Assembly (NCBI GenBank): GCA_902523535.1
Contig: CABYZQ010000006.1
Location: forward strand, 1 to 62,592
Reading direction: 5' to 3'
DNA from: an uncultured Pelagibacteraceae bacterium
GTDB taxonomy: Bacteria > Pseudomonadota > Alphaproteobacteria > Pelagibacterales > AG-422-B15
DNA length: 62,592 bases
The notes beneath the pieces were generated by a model, which saw nothing but the letters and a program-made list of their open reading frames with translations, did not search any database and was not told the DNA's origin. The translations under genes and the position numbers were made by a program. The stretch's first letter is position 1; each line of letters opens with the position of its first letter. Shown in pieces: positions 44,046 through 53,860 of this stretch.

Positions 44046-44876
44046 ATGGATGTTAAACTTCTTTCAGGGGCATTAGGAGCAGAAATTACTGGCATATCTC
44101 TAAATAATATCAATAAAGAAATATTTAATACTGTAAATAAATTATTACTTGAACATAAAGTAATTTTTTTTAGAGATCAGAACATCACTCCTGAGGAACA
44201 AATAAGATTCGCAAAATATTTTGGTCCTATTGAAGAGCATGCTTATGTTAAGGGAAGAGAAGGCTATCCTGAGATAACAAGACTTATTAAAGGTGCAGAA
44301 GAGAAAAACCAATGGGGTGAAGGATGGCACAGTGACGTCAGCTATAATGAAAACCCTACAAAAGCTGTCATACTAAAATCAGTTAAAATACCACCAGTTG
44401 GTGGAGATACAGTTTTCTCAAACATGGAATTGGCTTGGGAGACGCTGGATAAAGAAATAAAAGATATTGTTGAAGATAAAAGAGCTGAACACTTTTCCCT
44501 TGGAGCGGGTTTCTTTATAGATGAATATAAATATTTTGAAAGTAATGGCAATGCTGCTGAAGAATATTCTAATCATCATCCTATTGTAAGAACTCATCCT
44601 GAAACAGGAAAAAAAATATTATTTGTAAATTGGACCTATACAAAAAAAATTGAGGGATTAGAAGAATCCGAAAGCAATGAAATACTCTCTAAAATATTTG
44701 AACATCAATCACGTCTGGATTTAACATGCAGATACACATGGTCTGAAAATAATGTAGCAATATGGGATAATCGTAGCGTAATTCATTACGCAATATCAGA
44801 TTTTTTTCCTGGCAGAGGTCTTGGACATGAGAGAATTATGGACAGAATTGCGGTATTAGGAGACCGTCCTTATTGA
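44046..44876 (+). CDS. TauD/TfdA family Fe(II)/2-oxoglutarate dioxygenase
   Basis: This 276-residue dioxygenase has the facial triad His95-x-Asp97 (GWHSDVSY) and distal His247 (VIHYAISD), with a 2-oxoglutarate-binding Arg in HERIMDR (263 or 267). Length and motifs match TauD, which oxidises taurine to release sulfite, but the family also attacks other sulfonates, phenoxyacids and carnitine precursors. Next to an alkylsulfatase-like gene, a sulfur-scavenging role is plausible. It overlaps the convergent yciB-like gene by 7 nt. Confidence 0.86.
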   Translation: MDVKLLSGALGAEITGISLNNINKEIFNTVNKLLLEHKVIFFRDQNITPEEQIRFAKYFGPIEEHAYVKGREGYPEITRLIKGAEEKNQWGEGWHSDVSYNENPTKAVILKSVKIPPVGGDTVFSNMELAWETLDKEIKDIVEDKRAEHFSLGAGFFIDEYKYFESNGNAAEEYSNHHPIVRTHPETGKKILFVNWTYTKKIEGLEESESNEILSKIFEHQSRLDLTCRYTWSENNVAIWDNRSVIHYAISDFFPGRGLGHERIMDRIAVLGDRPY

Positions 44877-45415
44877 TTATCTAAAAGGTTTTTCTGAATA
44901 AAAAATACTTGAGAAAAGATAAATATAAAGGTGAGACCCATAATGCCAAAAAGCTTGAAGTTTACCCATACGGCATCAGAAAAATTCCTATAAACCACCT
45001 CATTTGCGGCAGCTAAAAATAGAAAGAAATACGCCCATCTTTTACTTAAATTTATCCAACCATAATCGGTTAAATTTATTGCTGAGCCCATTAGATTTTT
45101 TAATAAGGGTTTGTTAAAATACAATCCTATAAATAATGCGAAAGAAAAGATTAAGTTTACAAGTGTTACTTTAAACTTAATAAAGAATGGATCATTAAAA
45201 TAGATCGTCAATCCCCCAAAAACAAAAATCAAAATAGTACTGAATAATAACATTGGGGATACTTTTTTTTCAATTAAGAAAGATCCGGCAATTGCTATAC
45301 CTGCAGCAATCATCAAAGGTAGAATCGCTTCTTGAATTTGACCTGTTTTAATAAAAAAGTAAAAGAAGACAACCAAAGGTCCTAGTTCAAATACTTGTTT
45401 TAAAGACCCGCGCAT
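44870..45415 (-). CDS. yciB: Septation protein A family inner-membrane protein YciB
   Basis: This 181-residue protein has about five to six helices. ELGPLVVFFYFF opens it, and EVVYRNFSDAVWVNFKLFG is the family signature near the C-terminus. YciB/IspA(IspZ) proteins support intracellular septation and envelope integrity. It lies 12 nt after hspQ and probably ends the operon from chvI. Confidence 0.88.
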   Translation of the reverse strand: MRGSLKQVFELGPLVVFFYFFIKTGQIQEAILPLMIAAGIAIAGSFLIEKKVSPMLLFSTILIFVFGGLTIYFNDPFFIKFKVTLVNLIFSFALFIGLYFNKPLLKNLMGSAINLTDYGWINLSKRWAYFFLFLAAANEVVYRNFSDAVWVNFKLFGIMGLTFIFIFSQVFFIQKNLLDNQ

Positions 45416-45427
45416 ATAGATACAATT

Positions 45428-45754
45428 TTAATTATGCTTTGCTTTGGAAATATATTTTCCATTTTTAATACCCTCAAACATCTCGTCTAACAAAGGATGT
45501 GTTACAGGGTCGTCTGACTCATCAACTAATAAGTTTTGTTGAGAAACATATGCAACGTAAGATGGTTGACTTGGAGCTTCAGCTAGTAAATGATAAAAAG
45601 GCTGATCTTTTCTTGGACGAACTTGCATAGGTATTGATTGATACCATTCCTCAGTATTGTTAAATTCTGGATCAACATCAAATATAACGCCACGAAAATC
45701 AAAATATTTGTGTTTTACGATCGAGCCGATTTGGAATTTTGCTTTATTGATCAT
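45428..45754 (-). CDS. hspQ: Heat shock protein HspQ
   Basis: This 108-residue protein matches HspQ/YccV: FQIGSIVKHKYFDFRGVIFD, then VRPRKDQPFYHLLAE and SYVAYVSQQNL. HspQ binds hemimethylated DNA and acts as a Lon specificity factor in enteric bacteria. Gene size is standard. It sits between the DsbA-like gene and yciB. Confidence 0.9.
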   Translation of the reverse strand: MINKAKFQIGSIVKHKYFDFRGVIFDVDPEFNNTEEWYQSIPMQVRPRKDQPFYHLLAEAPSQPSYVAYVSQQNLLVDESDDPVTHPLLDEMFEGIKNGKYISKAKHN

Positions 45755-45820
45755 TAAAGAAAAGAATAAGTATATTCTTAGATATTTTCAAGTGTGTTCT
45801 TAAAACAATATAATTGATAA

Positions 45821-46417
45821 TTACTTAATTAATGTTTCTAAGGTCTTATATTGAAGATAACCAGGATAAATAGAATCATTTACAATCGAAGCAGGTGTTC
45901 CACGAAGCCCTAGACTTTTTGCTAATTTCATATTTGCATCTATGATATCGTTTGATTTTTGACCGACTGCCTCTTGAAATATTTCTTCGCCATTTAGATC
46001 AATTTTATTAAGTATATCGACTATACTTACTTTTTTCATCTTTGGACCAAGCTGCATAAACTGATTATGGACTTCAAAATACAAATTAGGATATCTTTGC
46101 CAAACAATAAGGGCAATTTTAGCGGCTGTATCAGATATATCTCCAAATATTGGCCATTCCATATAAATTATTTTAACATTATCTGTATTATTCAATAGCT
46201 TTTGAAAATCCTTAGCCTGCTTTGAACAGTAACCACATCTATAATCAAAAAACTCTATAATTGTATAATCTGCTTCAATATTTCCTACTGTGGGAAGAGC
46301 TGCAGTGTCATAATTTCTTATGATGAAACTTGCTAGATTTTGATCATCTTCAGCAACACTAAATACATTAAAAAATAAAATTAGTACTACAGTAATTTGA
46401 AATAATTTATTTATCAT
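45821..46417 (-). CDS. DsbA-like thiol oxidoreductase
   Basis: This 198-residue periplasmic thioredoxin-fold protein has a signal peptide (about residues 1-22). The redox motif CGYC (61-64) lies in FFDYRCGYCSKQ, and GLRGTPASI gives the cis-proline loop. The CGYC centre and IIEFFDYRC resemble the Com1/DsbA family of outer alphaproteobacterial thiol oxidases. It overlaps the murU-like gene by 11 nt. It may form disulfides in envelope proteins, such as the Cys-rich DUF3604 protein. Confidence 0.85.
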   Translation of the reverse strand: MINKLFQITVVLILFFNVFSVAEDDQNLASFIIRNYDTAALPTVGNIEADYTIIEFFDYRCGYCSKQAKDFQKLLNNTDNVKIIYMEWPIFGDISDTAAKIALIVWQRYPNLYFEVHNQFMQLGPKMKKVSIVDILNKIDLNGEEIFQEAVGQKSNDIIDANMKLAKSLGLRGTPASIVNDSIYPGYLQYKTLETLIK

Positions 46418-47102
46418 CTCTAAAATATTCTTTTAATAATTCAGCTGTTCCTAAATGTAGTGCATTTGTATTAAATTGGTATCCCTTCAGGGTTTTTTTA
46501 TTAATACATAAGTTCCAAGCTTCATTAACTGAAAATACCTCTTTTTCTATACCGTTAAATGCATTTTTACTGATAATTTGAGCGCCGATATAAACATATG
46601 GCTCAGAACTCTCATCATATCTTATTAAATCATTATTTTTTAATTTACAAAAATCGCCCTTACCCTTGAACGATTTCAAGTTTCGTTTAGGCACCAAACC
46701 AAGAAATGCTTCGGCTTTTTCTGGATAGCTATTTATCATATCTACAATTAATTTCTTATCTGAGTCACCCCATATAACATCACTATTCAAAACCAGAGAT
46801 TTATTAATATTATATTGATCAAATATTTTCTTAATGCCGCCACCGGTATCTAAAAGTAAATCTGACTCATCTGAGACAATGATATTAGTTTGGCTTAAGC
46901 TTTTTATAAATTTCAATATCTCATCTGACTTATAGTGAACATTTATGATAATTTCTTTGGCTTTAATTTGATTAAGTAAATCAATTGAATATTGAATAAA
47001 TGGTTTACTGTTGACCTTAATTAATGGCTTAGGAATTGCAGGATCAAAATCTCTCATTCTTTTCCCAAGACCTGCAGCTAGAATTATTGCTGTATCAATC
47101 AT
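46407..47102 (-). CDS. murU: MurU-like nucleotidyltransferase
   Basis: This 231-residue NTP transferase has IILAAGLGKRMRDFDPAIPKP at the N-terminus (nucleotide-binding GLGKRM), then NSDVIWGDSD, the metal Asp. MurU converts MurNAc-1-phosphate to UDP-MurNAc in peptidoglycan recycling. The pairing with the AmgK-like kinase (4-nt overlap) supports that. It sits in the tsaE-amgK-murU order common in alphaproteobacteria. Confidence 0.83.
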   Translation of the reverse strand: MIDTAIILAAGLGKRMRDFDPAIPKPLIKVNSKPFIQYSIDLLNQIKAKEIIINVHYKSDEILKFIKSLSQTNIIVSDESDLLLDTGGGIKKIFDQYNINKSLVLNSDVIWGDSDKKLIVDMINSYPEKAEAFLGLVPKRNLKSFKGKGDFCKLKNNDLIRYDESSEPYVYIGAQIISKNAFNGIEKEVFSVNEAWNLCINKKTLKGYQFNTNALHLGTAELLKEYFRDDK

Positions 47103-48079
47103 ATTAGTTCATGATTTTTAAATTGCTTTAGCCAATTTACTAGATTAATAAAAAATGGATCTTGCAAATTTTTTCTTAAAAGTTTTACTGCATTTGGTAA
47201 ATATTTCAGATAAACATCTTTTTTATCTCTTATGGAGAGTCTGCAAAAAATTCCTAAAATTTTTAAATTTCTCTGAATTGAAAAGAACCTCATTTCTTGC
47301 TCTGCATCCTGAACATTAATACTTAAAGATTTTATGTAAATTTCTAATAATTTTTTTTGTAAATTTCTCCTTAGCGGCCTTCTTACATCCTCAAGTAAGG
47401 AGGCTAAATCATATAGAGGAGATCCAATTACGGCATCTTGAAAATCAATTAAACCAATCTGCTTTAAAGACTTTTGATTATTTAAAAAAAATAAATTATC
47501 TACGTGATAGTCTCTTAATACCAGAGTCGATGATTCTGGATTTATATTATTATAAAAATCATTCAAAATTTTAATAAATTCTTTTTTTTGATCACTACTA
47601 ACCAACTCACCTTTTCTTTTTTCTAAATACCAATCTATAAATAACAATGACTCATTAACTAGCAAATCTATAGAATAGCTTTTTAATTTACTAATTTTTT
47701 TTTCTTTACTTTTTGATTGTTTATTAATTTCTATTAATACCTCAATAGCTTTTTTATATAATTTACTCTCATTATTTTTGTTAAGAATGTTTGAAAATGA
47801 TGTTTGCCCAAAATCTTCTAGTAACATAAATCCCAGTTTAGTATCGAAAGATACTATTTGTGGCGCACTCAGATTAAAAGTATGTATTATGTCAGCTATA
47901 GTTCTGAATTGCTCAATTGACTCCCCTTTATCAGGAGGTGCATCCATAACAATCAATTTTTTATTTTTGATGCGATAATATTTTCTAAAGGAGGCATCAT
48001 TTTTAATAGGAATAATATCCTCCTCTTTAAAGCCACAATTAAGGACAAAATTATAAAGGTTTAAATCTCGATTACTCAT
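47099..48079 (-). CDS. amgK: AmgK-like aminoglycoside-phosphotransferase-fold sugar kinase
   Basis: This 326-residue protein shows the phosphotransferase catalytic loop LRDYHVDNLFF and the metal-binding IDFQDAVIGSPLYDLASL. AmgK phosphorylates MurNAc/GlcNAc at the anomeric position, feeding MurU. It starts one base before the tsaE stop and overlaps murU. The assignment comes from fold, length and gene order. Confidence 0.83.
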   Translation of the reverse strand: MSNRDLNLYNFVLNCGFKEEDIIPIKNDASFRKYYRIKNKKLIVMDAPPDKGESIEQFRTIADIIHTFNLSAPQIVSFDTKLGFMLLEDFGQTSFSNILNKNNESKLYKKAIEVLIEINKQSKSKEKKISKLKSYSIDLLVNESLLFIDWYLEKRKGELVSSDQKKEFIKILNDFYNNINPESSTLVLRDYHVDNLFFLNNQKSLKQIGLIDFQDAVIGSPLYDLASLLEDVRRPLRRNLQKKLLEIYIKSLSINVQDAEQEMRFFSIQRNLKILGIFCRLSIRDKKDVYLKYLPNAVKLLRKNLQDPFFINLVNWLKQFKNHELI

Positions 48080-48523
48080 TTAATACTTTTGATTTTTAAA
48101 TTTACCTCTTAAAGTGATTTGCACACTTCTTGAAACCTTACTTTTAATTTGAAAATTAATTTCGATTCTGTCATTTGGTAATATTTCTTCAAATTTATCC
48201 GACCATTCAATCAAGCAAATATCATCTGTTACAGCCTCACTAAAATTAAGTTCAAACAGTTCACTAGAATTTTTTAATCGATAGAAATCATAATGATTTA
48301 TTGTATGGGTATCATGCTCATAAACTTGCAATAGAGTAAATGTTGGGCTTGGAATTTCTTTAATTTTAGAATTCTTAAAAAAATTTCTAATAAAATATCT
48401 TGCAAATGTAGTCTTTCCTGAACCTAAATCCCCGATTAAACATATAACTGTATTGTCTTTTTTTGACAGTTTAACCAGTCTTTTGGCGAGTTTCTCTGTA
48501 TCACCTTCATTCTTCAGAAGCAT
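48080..48523 (-). CDS. tsaE: tRNA t6A biosynthesis ATPase TsaE
   Basis: This 147-residue P-loop protein has Walker A GDLGSGKTTFAR (about 32-43), a Trp/Asp-containing LIEWSDKFEEILP segment and the PTFTLLQVYE switch typical of TsaE. With TsaB and TsaD it makes N6-threonylcarbamoyladenosine in tRNA. It lies 27 nt after ahcY. Confidence 0.9.
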   Translation of the reverse strand: MLLKNEGDTEKLAKRLVKLSKKDNTVICLIGDLGSGKTTFARYFIRNFFKNSKIKEIPSPTFTLLQVYEHDTHTINHYDFYRLKNSSELFELNFSEAVTDDICLIEWSDKFEEILPNDRIEINFQIKSKVSRSVQITLRGKFKNQKY

Positions 48524-48550
48524 GAAAAAATAATATCTTAAAAATGTGAA

Positions 48551-49843
48551 TTAGTATCTATAAGCTTCAGGCTTATAAGGCCCTTCAGGAGTAACACTTA
48601 TATAATCTGCTTGTTCTTTAGATAATTTTGTAAGTTTTGCGCCTACTTTTTCCAAATGAAGTCTTGCAACTTTCTCATCTAAATGCTTTGGAAGTACGTA
48701 AACTTTTTTCTCATATTTTTCAGGATTGTTCCAAAGTTCAATCTGAGCAGTAACCTGGTTTGTAAATGATGCGCTCATAACGAAACTAGGATGACCTGTT
48801 GCGCAACCAAGGTTAACCAACCTACCTTCTGCAAGTAAAATAATTCTCTTTTCACTAGGAAGAGTAATTTCGTGAACTTGAGGTTTAATTTCATCCCATT
48901 TATAATTTTTTAGAGCCTCAACTTGAATTTCATTATCGAAGTGACCAATGTTACATAGTATTGCTCTATCTTTCATTTCTCTCATATGATCAGCGGTTAC
49001 AATGTCCTTGTTACCTGTAGCAGTTACGACAATATCTGCTTCTTTTATCATATCATCCATTGTAACAACCTCATAACCCTCCATAGCTGCTTGCAATGCG
49101 CATATAGGATCAGCTTCAGTAACCATTACTCTTGCCCCACTTTGACGTAATGAAGCGGCACTTCCTTTTCCAACATCTCCAAACCCAGCGACAATTGCAA
49201 CCTTTCCTGACATCATTACATCTGTCGCTCTTTTAATACCATCCACTAAACTCTCCCTACATCCATAAAGATTATCAAATTTAGATTTAGTTACAGAATC
49301 ATTCACATTTATTGCTGGCACCATAAGAGTTCCATCAATTTCCATTTTTTTGAGTGCTAACACTCCAGTAGTAGTTTCTTCAGATAGACCTTTTACATCA
49401 TTAAGCAGCTCTTTGTATTCTCTATGCATTAGACCTGTAAGATCGCCGCCATCATCTAATATTAAATTAGGTTTCCATCCTTCTTTTCCCTCAATAGTTT
49501 GTCGAACACACCACCAATACTCTTCTTCTGTTTCCCCTTTCCAGGCAAAAACAGGGATGCCTGCTTTAGCTATTGCAGCGGCAGCATGATCTTGTGTTGA
49601 AAAAATATTACAGGATGACCATCTGACGTCAGCTCCCAGTTCTACCAAAGTTTCGATTAAAACTGCAGTTTGGATAGTCATATGAAGACAGCCGACTATT
49701 CTTGCACCATCAAGAGGTTTCTGGCCTTTATACTCATCTCTTAAGGCCATCAGGCCTGGCATTTCAGTCTCAGCAAGGGATATTTCTTTCCTGCCGAATT
49801 CAGCTTGTTCTATATCTGCTACTTTAAAATCTTCTTTGGCCAT
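48551..49843 (-). CDS. ahcY: S-adenosylhomocysteine hydrolase AhcY
   Basis: This 430-residue enzyme has the NAD-binding [13 protein letters not shown], the catalytic HDNEIQ-type region seen as IGHFDNEIQ, the N-terminal [19 protein letters not shown] and the C-terminal [12 protein letters not shown]. It splits S-adenosylhomocysteine to adenosine and homocysteine, keeping methyltransferases active. It lies 46 nt downstream of chvG with no hprK/ptsH between, unlike many relatives. Confidence 0.95.
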   Translation of the reverse strand: MAKEDFKVADIEQAEFGRKEISLAETEMPGLMALRDEYKGQKPLDGARIVGCLHMTIQTAVLIETLVELGADVRWSSCNIFSTQDHAAAAIAKAGIPVFAWKGETEEEYWWCVRQTIEGKEGWKPNLILDDGGDLTGLMHREYKELLNDVKGLSEETTTGVLALKKMEIDGTLMVPAINVNDSVTKSKFDNLYGCRESLVDGIKRATDVMMSGKVAIVAGFGDVGKGSAASLRQSGARVMVTEADPICALQAAMEGYEVVTMDDMIKEADIVVTATGNKDIVTADHMREMKDRAILCNIGHFDNEIQVEALKNYKWDEIKPQVHEITLPSEKRIILLAEGRLVNLGCATGHPSFVMSASFTNQVTAQIELWNNPEKYEKKVYVLPKHLDEKVARLHLEKVGAKLTKLSKEQADYISVTPEGPYKPEAYRY

Positions 49844-49889
49844 AATTATGAATAAAATATAGGGTTAAATAGATTAATATTCAATATGA

Positions 49890-51422
49890 TTATTTATTAA
49901 TATTTACCTGTGGTAGGTTGACGATAAACTTCGCGCCCTTAATATCATTTTCTTCTATAACATTATCTACAGAAATTGAGCCTTCATGTGCATCAACAAT
50001 CTGTTTGGCAATATTTAATCCAAGTCCAGAATGTGATTTATTATCTTCTTCTCTTAAGGAGTAAAAACGCTCAAAAATTCTTTTCATATCAGGCTCCTTA
50101 ATACCCGGTCCCTCGTCAACAATTGCTATACTCAGGTAGTTACTGGTCGATGATAAAAGGACTTTTATAATTCCAGGCTTTGGAGAAAAAGAAATTGCGT
50201 TATCTATAATATTTTTAATAGCTTGTGAAAAAAATTTCTTCTGACCATCAACAAAAATATCCTTTTGATTATCTTGATCGTATAAAAATTTTATTTGGAT
50301 TTGATCTGGTAATACTTTTTGAGTATCTTCTATAATCTCATGTAATAAGGATTTAATTTCAAATTTTTGTAATTGGCTCTTGTACAAATTTACTTCATTT
50401 TTAATCATCGCTGAATAATCGGTGATGATACTTTCAATTCTTGAAATATCATTCTGAATAAGATCTAGAAATTTTTTTTGGTTATCACTCATCTTATCCG
50501 TAATAACTTCTGAAGCCATTTTAATTGAGGCAAGAGGATTTCGAATTTCATGCATCAAATCAGCTGAATTATTTTCAGCATTATCAATTTTATTATATAA
50601 ACTATTTAACATTTCATTAATGATTTTAGATAGTTGGCCAATTTCATCATCTCTTCTATCAAGTCCAGAAATAAGAGGTTTTGTTTTATAGTCCATTTGG
50701 ACTTTTTCAGCAGCATTTGCTAAGTTTCTAATAGGTTTGAGGATTATAAAGTTTAAAAAAAATGAAAATAATATGAGGCACCCTCCAATAGCTAAACCTG
50801 CTAGTAATACGTTTAGTTGTATTTGATTATTTATGTTTTGAATATTGGTATTGTCTTCATGGGCAACAATATAGTAGTAAATGTCATCATAACTAATGGG
50901 CAGTATTGAGACCAATTCAAGTTTATTTTTATTCAACTCGATTGAAAAATTTTTCTGAGTCCCTTTTTCTAAATTTTTAAAATTAATAAGGAACGTTGGG
51001 TGATTTAAAAAATCTCTATTAGCTAAGTTTTCTTTTTGATCTAAGCTAGAAGTAATTGTTAAACTATTTTTATCTATTATCTCTACTTCTGCAGCAGACT
51101 GATTTGCAAAAGAACTATTTTCTAAGTCATAGCCTTTCGTATCAAGTAAGATACTCATGTTCTCATCCATAATTATAATAGAAAGATTTTTGATTTCTAA
51201 CTTAGAGAGAATAACCTCTGTAGATAGTTGTGTTTTTATATCTCTGAGCAAATTTGAGGTTTTTAAGAAGTTATAAATAATTAACGACTGATTATCGATT
51301 TGTTTAAGTCTTTTATTAAGTTGATAGTTATTAAGGAAAATAATTATAAATATTGCACTAACTATTAAAATTAGTAATCCAACAAAATTGTATAATAAAA
51401 ATTTTCTAAATAGGCTGTTCAA
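49890..51422 (-). CDS. chvG: Sensor histidine kinase ChvG-like
   Basis: This 510-residue sensor kinase has transmembrane helices at about 11-31 and 203-228 around a periplasmic domain. A HAMP region follows, then the phosphoacceptor His291 in LMHEIRNPLAS, the N box NIIDNAISFSP, the G1 DEGPGIKE and the SGLGLNIAKQIV G2 box. Gene order next to pckA and an OmpR-type regulator matches ChvG/ExoS of alphaproteobacteria, which senses acid or envelope stress. It is 13 nt downstream of chvI. Confidence 0.88.
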   Translation of the reverse strand: MNSLFRKFLLYNFVGLLILIVSAIFIIIFLNNYQLNKRLKQIDNQSLIIYNFLKTSNLLRDIKTQLSTEVILSKLEIKNLSIIIMDENMSILLDTKGYDLENSSFANQSAAEVEIIDKNSLTITSSLDQKENLANRDFLNHPTFLINFKNLEKGTQKNFSIELNKNKLELVSILPISYDDIYYYIVAHEDNTNIQNINNQIQLNVLLAGLAIGGCLILFSFFLNFIILKPIRNLANAAEKVQMDYKTKPLISGLDRRDDEIGQLSKIINEMLNSLYNKIDNAENNSADLMHEIRNPLASIKMASEVITDKMSDNQKKFLDLIQNDISRIESIITDYSAMIKNEVNLYKSQLQKFEIKSLLHEIIEDTQKVLPDQIQIKFLYDQDNQKDIFVDGQKKFFSQAIKNIIDNAISFSPKPGIIKVLLSSTSNYLSIAIVDEGPGIKEPDMKRIFERFYSLREEDNKSHSGLGLNIAKQIVDAHEGSISVDNVIEENDIKGAKFIVNLPQVNINK

Positions 51423-51435
51423 GTTGTATACTGTA

Positions 51436-52134
51436 TTATTTCCATTTATATCCTGAACCGTATAAAGTATTGATGGATTTAAACTCAGGATCGATTTTTT
51501 TAAATTTTTTTCTAATCCTCTTTATATGGCTGTCAATTGTTCTGTCATCAACATCTAATTCATCTCTATAAGCAATTTCCATTAATCTATCTCTTGATTT
51601 AACAATGCCTGGTCTTTCAACCAATTCCCTTATTATTTTAAATTCTGTTGTGGTTAGAGGTTCTAAAAGTAATTTCTCCTTCCACTCACATTCGTATCTC
51701 AAACAGTCTAGCCTGAGATTTCCAAGGATAATTATTTGTTTTTTTTCAGAATTTTCCTTATCTATATTTTTTCTATTGAGTGTATTTTTAATTGTTTCTA
51801 TTAAGATTTCCTTAGAAAAATTTCCACTTTTTGTTACATAGCTATCAACACCATGCATTAAGCCTTTCAATCTATCGGCCTCTTGGTCTTTTGATGTCAG
51901 GAAGATCACAGGTATTTCAGTTTTTTCTCTTATTTTTTTAAATAATTCATATCCATCCATTTTTGGCATTTTTATATCAATTACTGCTAATTCTGGAGGA
52001 TACCTAGACATGCCAATCAATGCTGACTGACCGTCACTATAGGTATGAATTTCAAATTCCTCTTTTTTAAGCAACTCTTCAAGGGAAATTAAAATATTTC
52101 GATCATCATCTACGAGGGCAATAAGGTGTTTCAT
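51436..52134 (-). CDS. chvI: Response regulator ChvI-like (OmpR family)
   Basis: This 232-residue regulator has a receiver domain with the phosphoacceptor Asp53 in LAVIDIKMPKMDG, acidic pair Asp9-Asp10 and lysine in SYVTKSG. The winged helix has VDDRTIDSHIKRIRKKF. It controls targets with its kinase partner ChvG, and in relatives pckA is divergent from it. The shared 121-bp region to pckA is likely under its control, though I see no clear binding site. Confidence 0.9.
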   Translation of the reverse strand: MKHLIALVDDDRNILISLEELLKKEEFEIHTYSDGQSALIGMSRYPPELAVIDIKMPKMDGYELFKKIREKTEIPVIFLTSKDQEADRLKGLMHGVDSYVTKSGNFSKEILIETIKNTLNRKNIDKENSEKKQIIILGNLRLDCLRYECEWKEKLLLEPLTTTEFKIIRELVERPGIVKSRDRLMEIAYRDELDVDDRTIDSHIKRIRKKFKKIDPEFKSINTLYGSGYKWK

Positions 52135-52255
52135 TTCAAATTTTCATTATATTTTAATGTATTATATGACCATAAAATGGCAGAAATATTGCATAATTTA
52201 ACTAACAGTTTTTTTCATTTATTTAGATATTAGCACTTAACATACATGTTATTAT

Positions 52256-53860
52256 ATGTTTTTATCACAACCTCAAAATATGCAAAATTCAGTAAAAAAC
52301 AGCATTATACAAAATGCTTCTTCAATTAAAAACGACCTAAACTCTGAGGAACTGTATGAAGTTGCCCATACCTCTGGCGAAGGTAAACTATCATCGCATG
52401 GAGCTTTAGTTGTTAAAACTGGTAAGCATACAGGTAGGTCAGCTAATGATAAATTTTTTGTTAAAGAAAGTATAAATGATCAAAAAATCCATTGGGGTAA
52501 AACAAACGTGCCTATCTCAGAAGAATATTATACAAAAATCGCCGATGCATTTATAGATTTCTCGAAAGATAAATCATTATATTTACATAACTTAATGGGC
52601 GGAGCAGATCGTAATCATTCGTTAAATGTTTCAATAATAACAGAATATGCTTGGCATGGATTATTTGCTAGACATTTACTTGTTAGACCAAACGCTGATG
52701 AGCTTGAGCATTTTAATTCAGAGTATACTATTGTGAATTTCCCAAGTTTGAAAATGGATCCAAGCATTCATGGTACTAATAGTGAAACTGTAATAGCTGT
52801 TAATCTCGCAGAAAAAATAATTTTAATAGCTGGTACTGAGTACGCAGGCGAGACAAAAAAATCTGTATTTACTCTTTTAAATTTCTTGCTTCCTGAGAAA
52901 AATATTATGCCAATGCATTGTTCTGTTAATACTGGTGAAAATGGTGATGCTGCAATCTTCTTTGGTCTATCCGGTACGGGTAAAACTACATTAAGTGCGG
53001 ATCCTAAAAGATCACTCCTTGGAGATGATGAGCATGGATGGTCAGATGAGGGTCTTTTTAATTTTGAAGGTGGATGCTACGCAAAACTCATAAGACTATC
53101 TGAAGAAGCAGAGCCAGAAATTTATGCTACTACTCAAATGAAAGGTACAGTTATTGAAAATGCCGTCATGAAAGAAGACGGAACTTTAGATTTAGATGAC
53201 AATTCTTTGACAGAAAATACTAGGGGAGCTTATCCCTTAGACTATATTCCGGGTGTTACCGAATCTGGAAAAACTGGTCACCCAAAAAATATTATTATGT
53301 TAACTGCTGATGCATTTGGTGTATTACCTCCTATTGCTAAACTTTCTGCAGGTCAGGCGATGTATCATTTTCTATCAGGCTATACAGCAAAAGTTGCAGG
53401 TACTGAAATTGGTCTTTCAAACGAACCTCAAGCAACATTTTCAACATGTTTTGGTGCACCATTTATGCCAAGAAATCCAATAGAGTATGGAAACTTACTT
53501 AAACAAAAGATATCAGATCATGAGGTAGACTGTTGGCTTGTAAATACTGGTTGGTCTGGAGGCGTATATGGAGTTGGCAAAAGAATATCAATTAAAAATA
53601 CCAGAACATTGCTTAATGCTGCCCTCTCAGGCGAACTAATTAATGCAGAAATGAGAAAAGATCCAAATTTTGGCTTCTTAGTTCCAGTCAAAGTTGATGG
53701 AATTAATGAACAGATATTGGATCCAAAAAAAACTTGGCAAAGTGAGTCTGACTATGATGCGCAGGCTAAAAAATTAGTGCAAATGTTCATTAGTAATTTT
53801 ACTAAGTTTGAATCTGACGTTGAAGAGAATGTAAAAGCCTCAGGTCCTATTGCTAATTAG
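52256..53860 (+). CDS. pckA: Phosphoenolpyruvate carboxykinase (ATP)
   Basis: This 534-residue enzyme has the P-loop [11 protein letters not shown] (kinase-1a), the kinase-2 LLGDDEHGW and the substrate region [13 protein letters not shown]. It makes PEP from oxaloacetate with ATP, feeding gluconeogenesis from amino acids, which suits an amine-catabolising cell. An ATG eight codons later could also serve as start; neither has a clear ribosome site. It overlaps the convergent MFS gene by 4 nt. Confidence 0.95.
   Translation: MFLSQPQNMQNSVKNSIIQNASSIKNDLNSEELYEVAHTSGEGKLSSHGALVVKTGKHTGRSANDKFFVKESINDQKIHWGKTNVPISEEYYTKIADAFIDFSKDKSLYLHNLMGGADRNHSLNVSIITEYAWHGLFARHLLVRPNADELEHFNSEYTIVNFPSLKMDPSIHGTNSETVIAVNLAEKIILIAGTEYAGETKKSVFTLLNFLLPEKNIMPMHCSVNTGENGDAAIFFGLSGTGKTTLSADPKRSLLGDDEHGWSDEGLFNFEGGCYAKLIRLSEEAEPEIYATTQMKGTVIENAVMKEDGTLDLDDNSLTENTRGAYPLDYIPGVTESGKTGHPKNIIMLTADAFGVLPPIAKLSAGQAMYHFLSGYTAKVAGTEIGLSNEPQATFSTCFGAPFMPRNPIEYGNLLKQKISDHEVDCWLVNTGWSGGVYGVGKRISIKNTRTLLNAALSGELINAEMRKDPNFGFLVPVKVDGINEQILDPKKTWQSESDYDAQAKKLVQMFISNFTKFESDVEENVKASGPIAN

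Noticed and set aside
49844..49889. S-adenosylhomocysteine riboswitch before ahcY
   Set aside because: Only 46 AT-rich bases are present, with no stable stem pairs or conserved core. ahcY is probably transcribed with chvG.
52135..52255. ChvI binding site between chvI and pckA
   Set aside because: The region is AT-rich with repeated TTTTCAT-like runs but no clear repeat matching sites I know.
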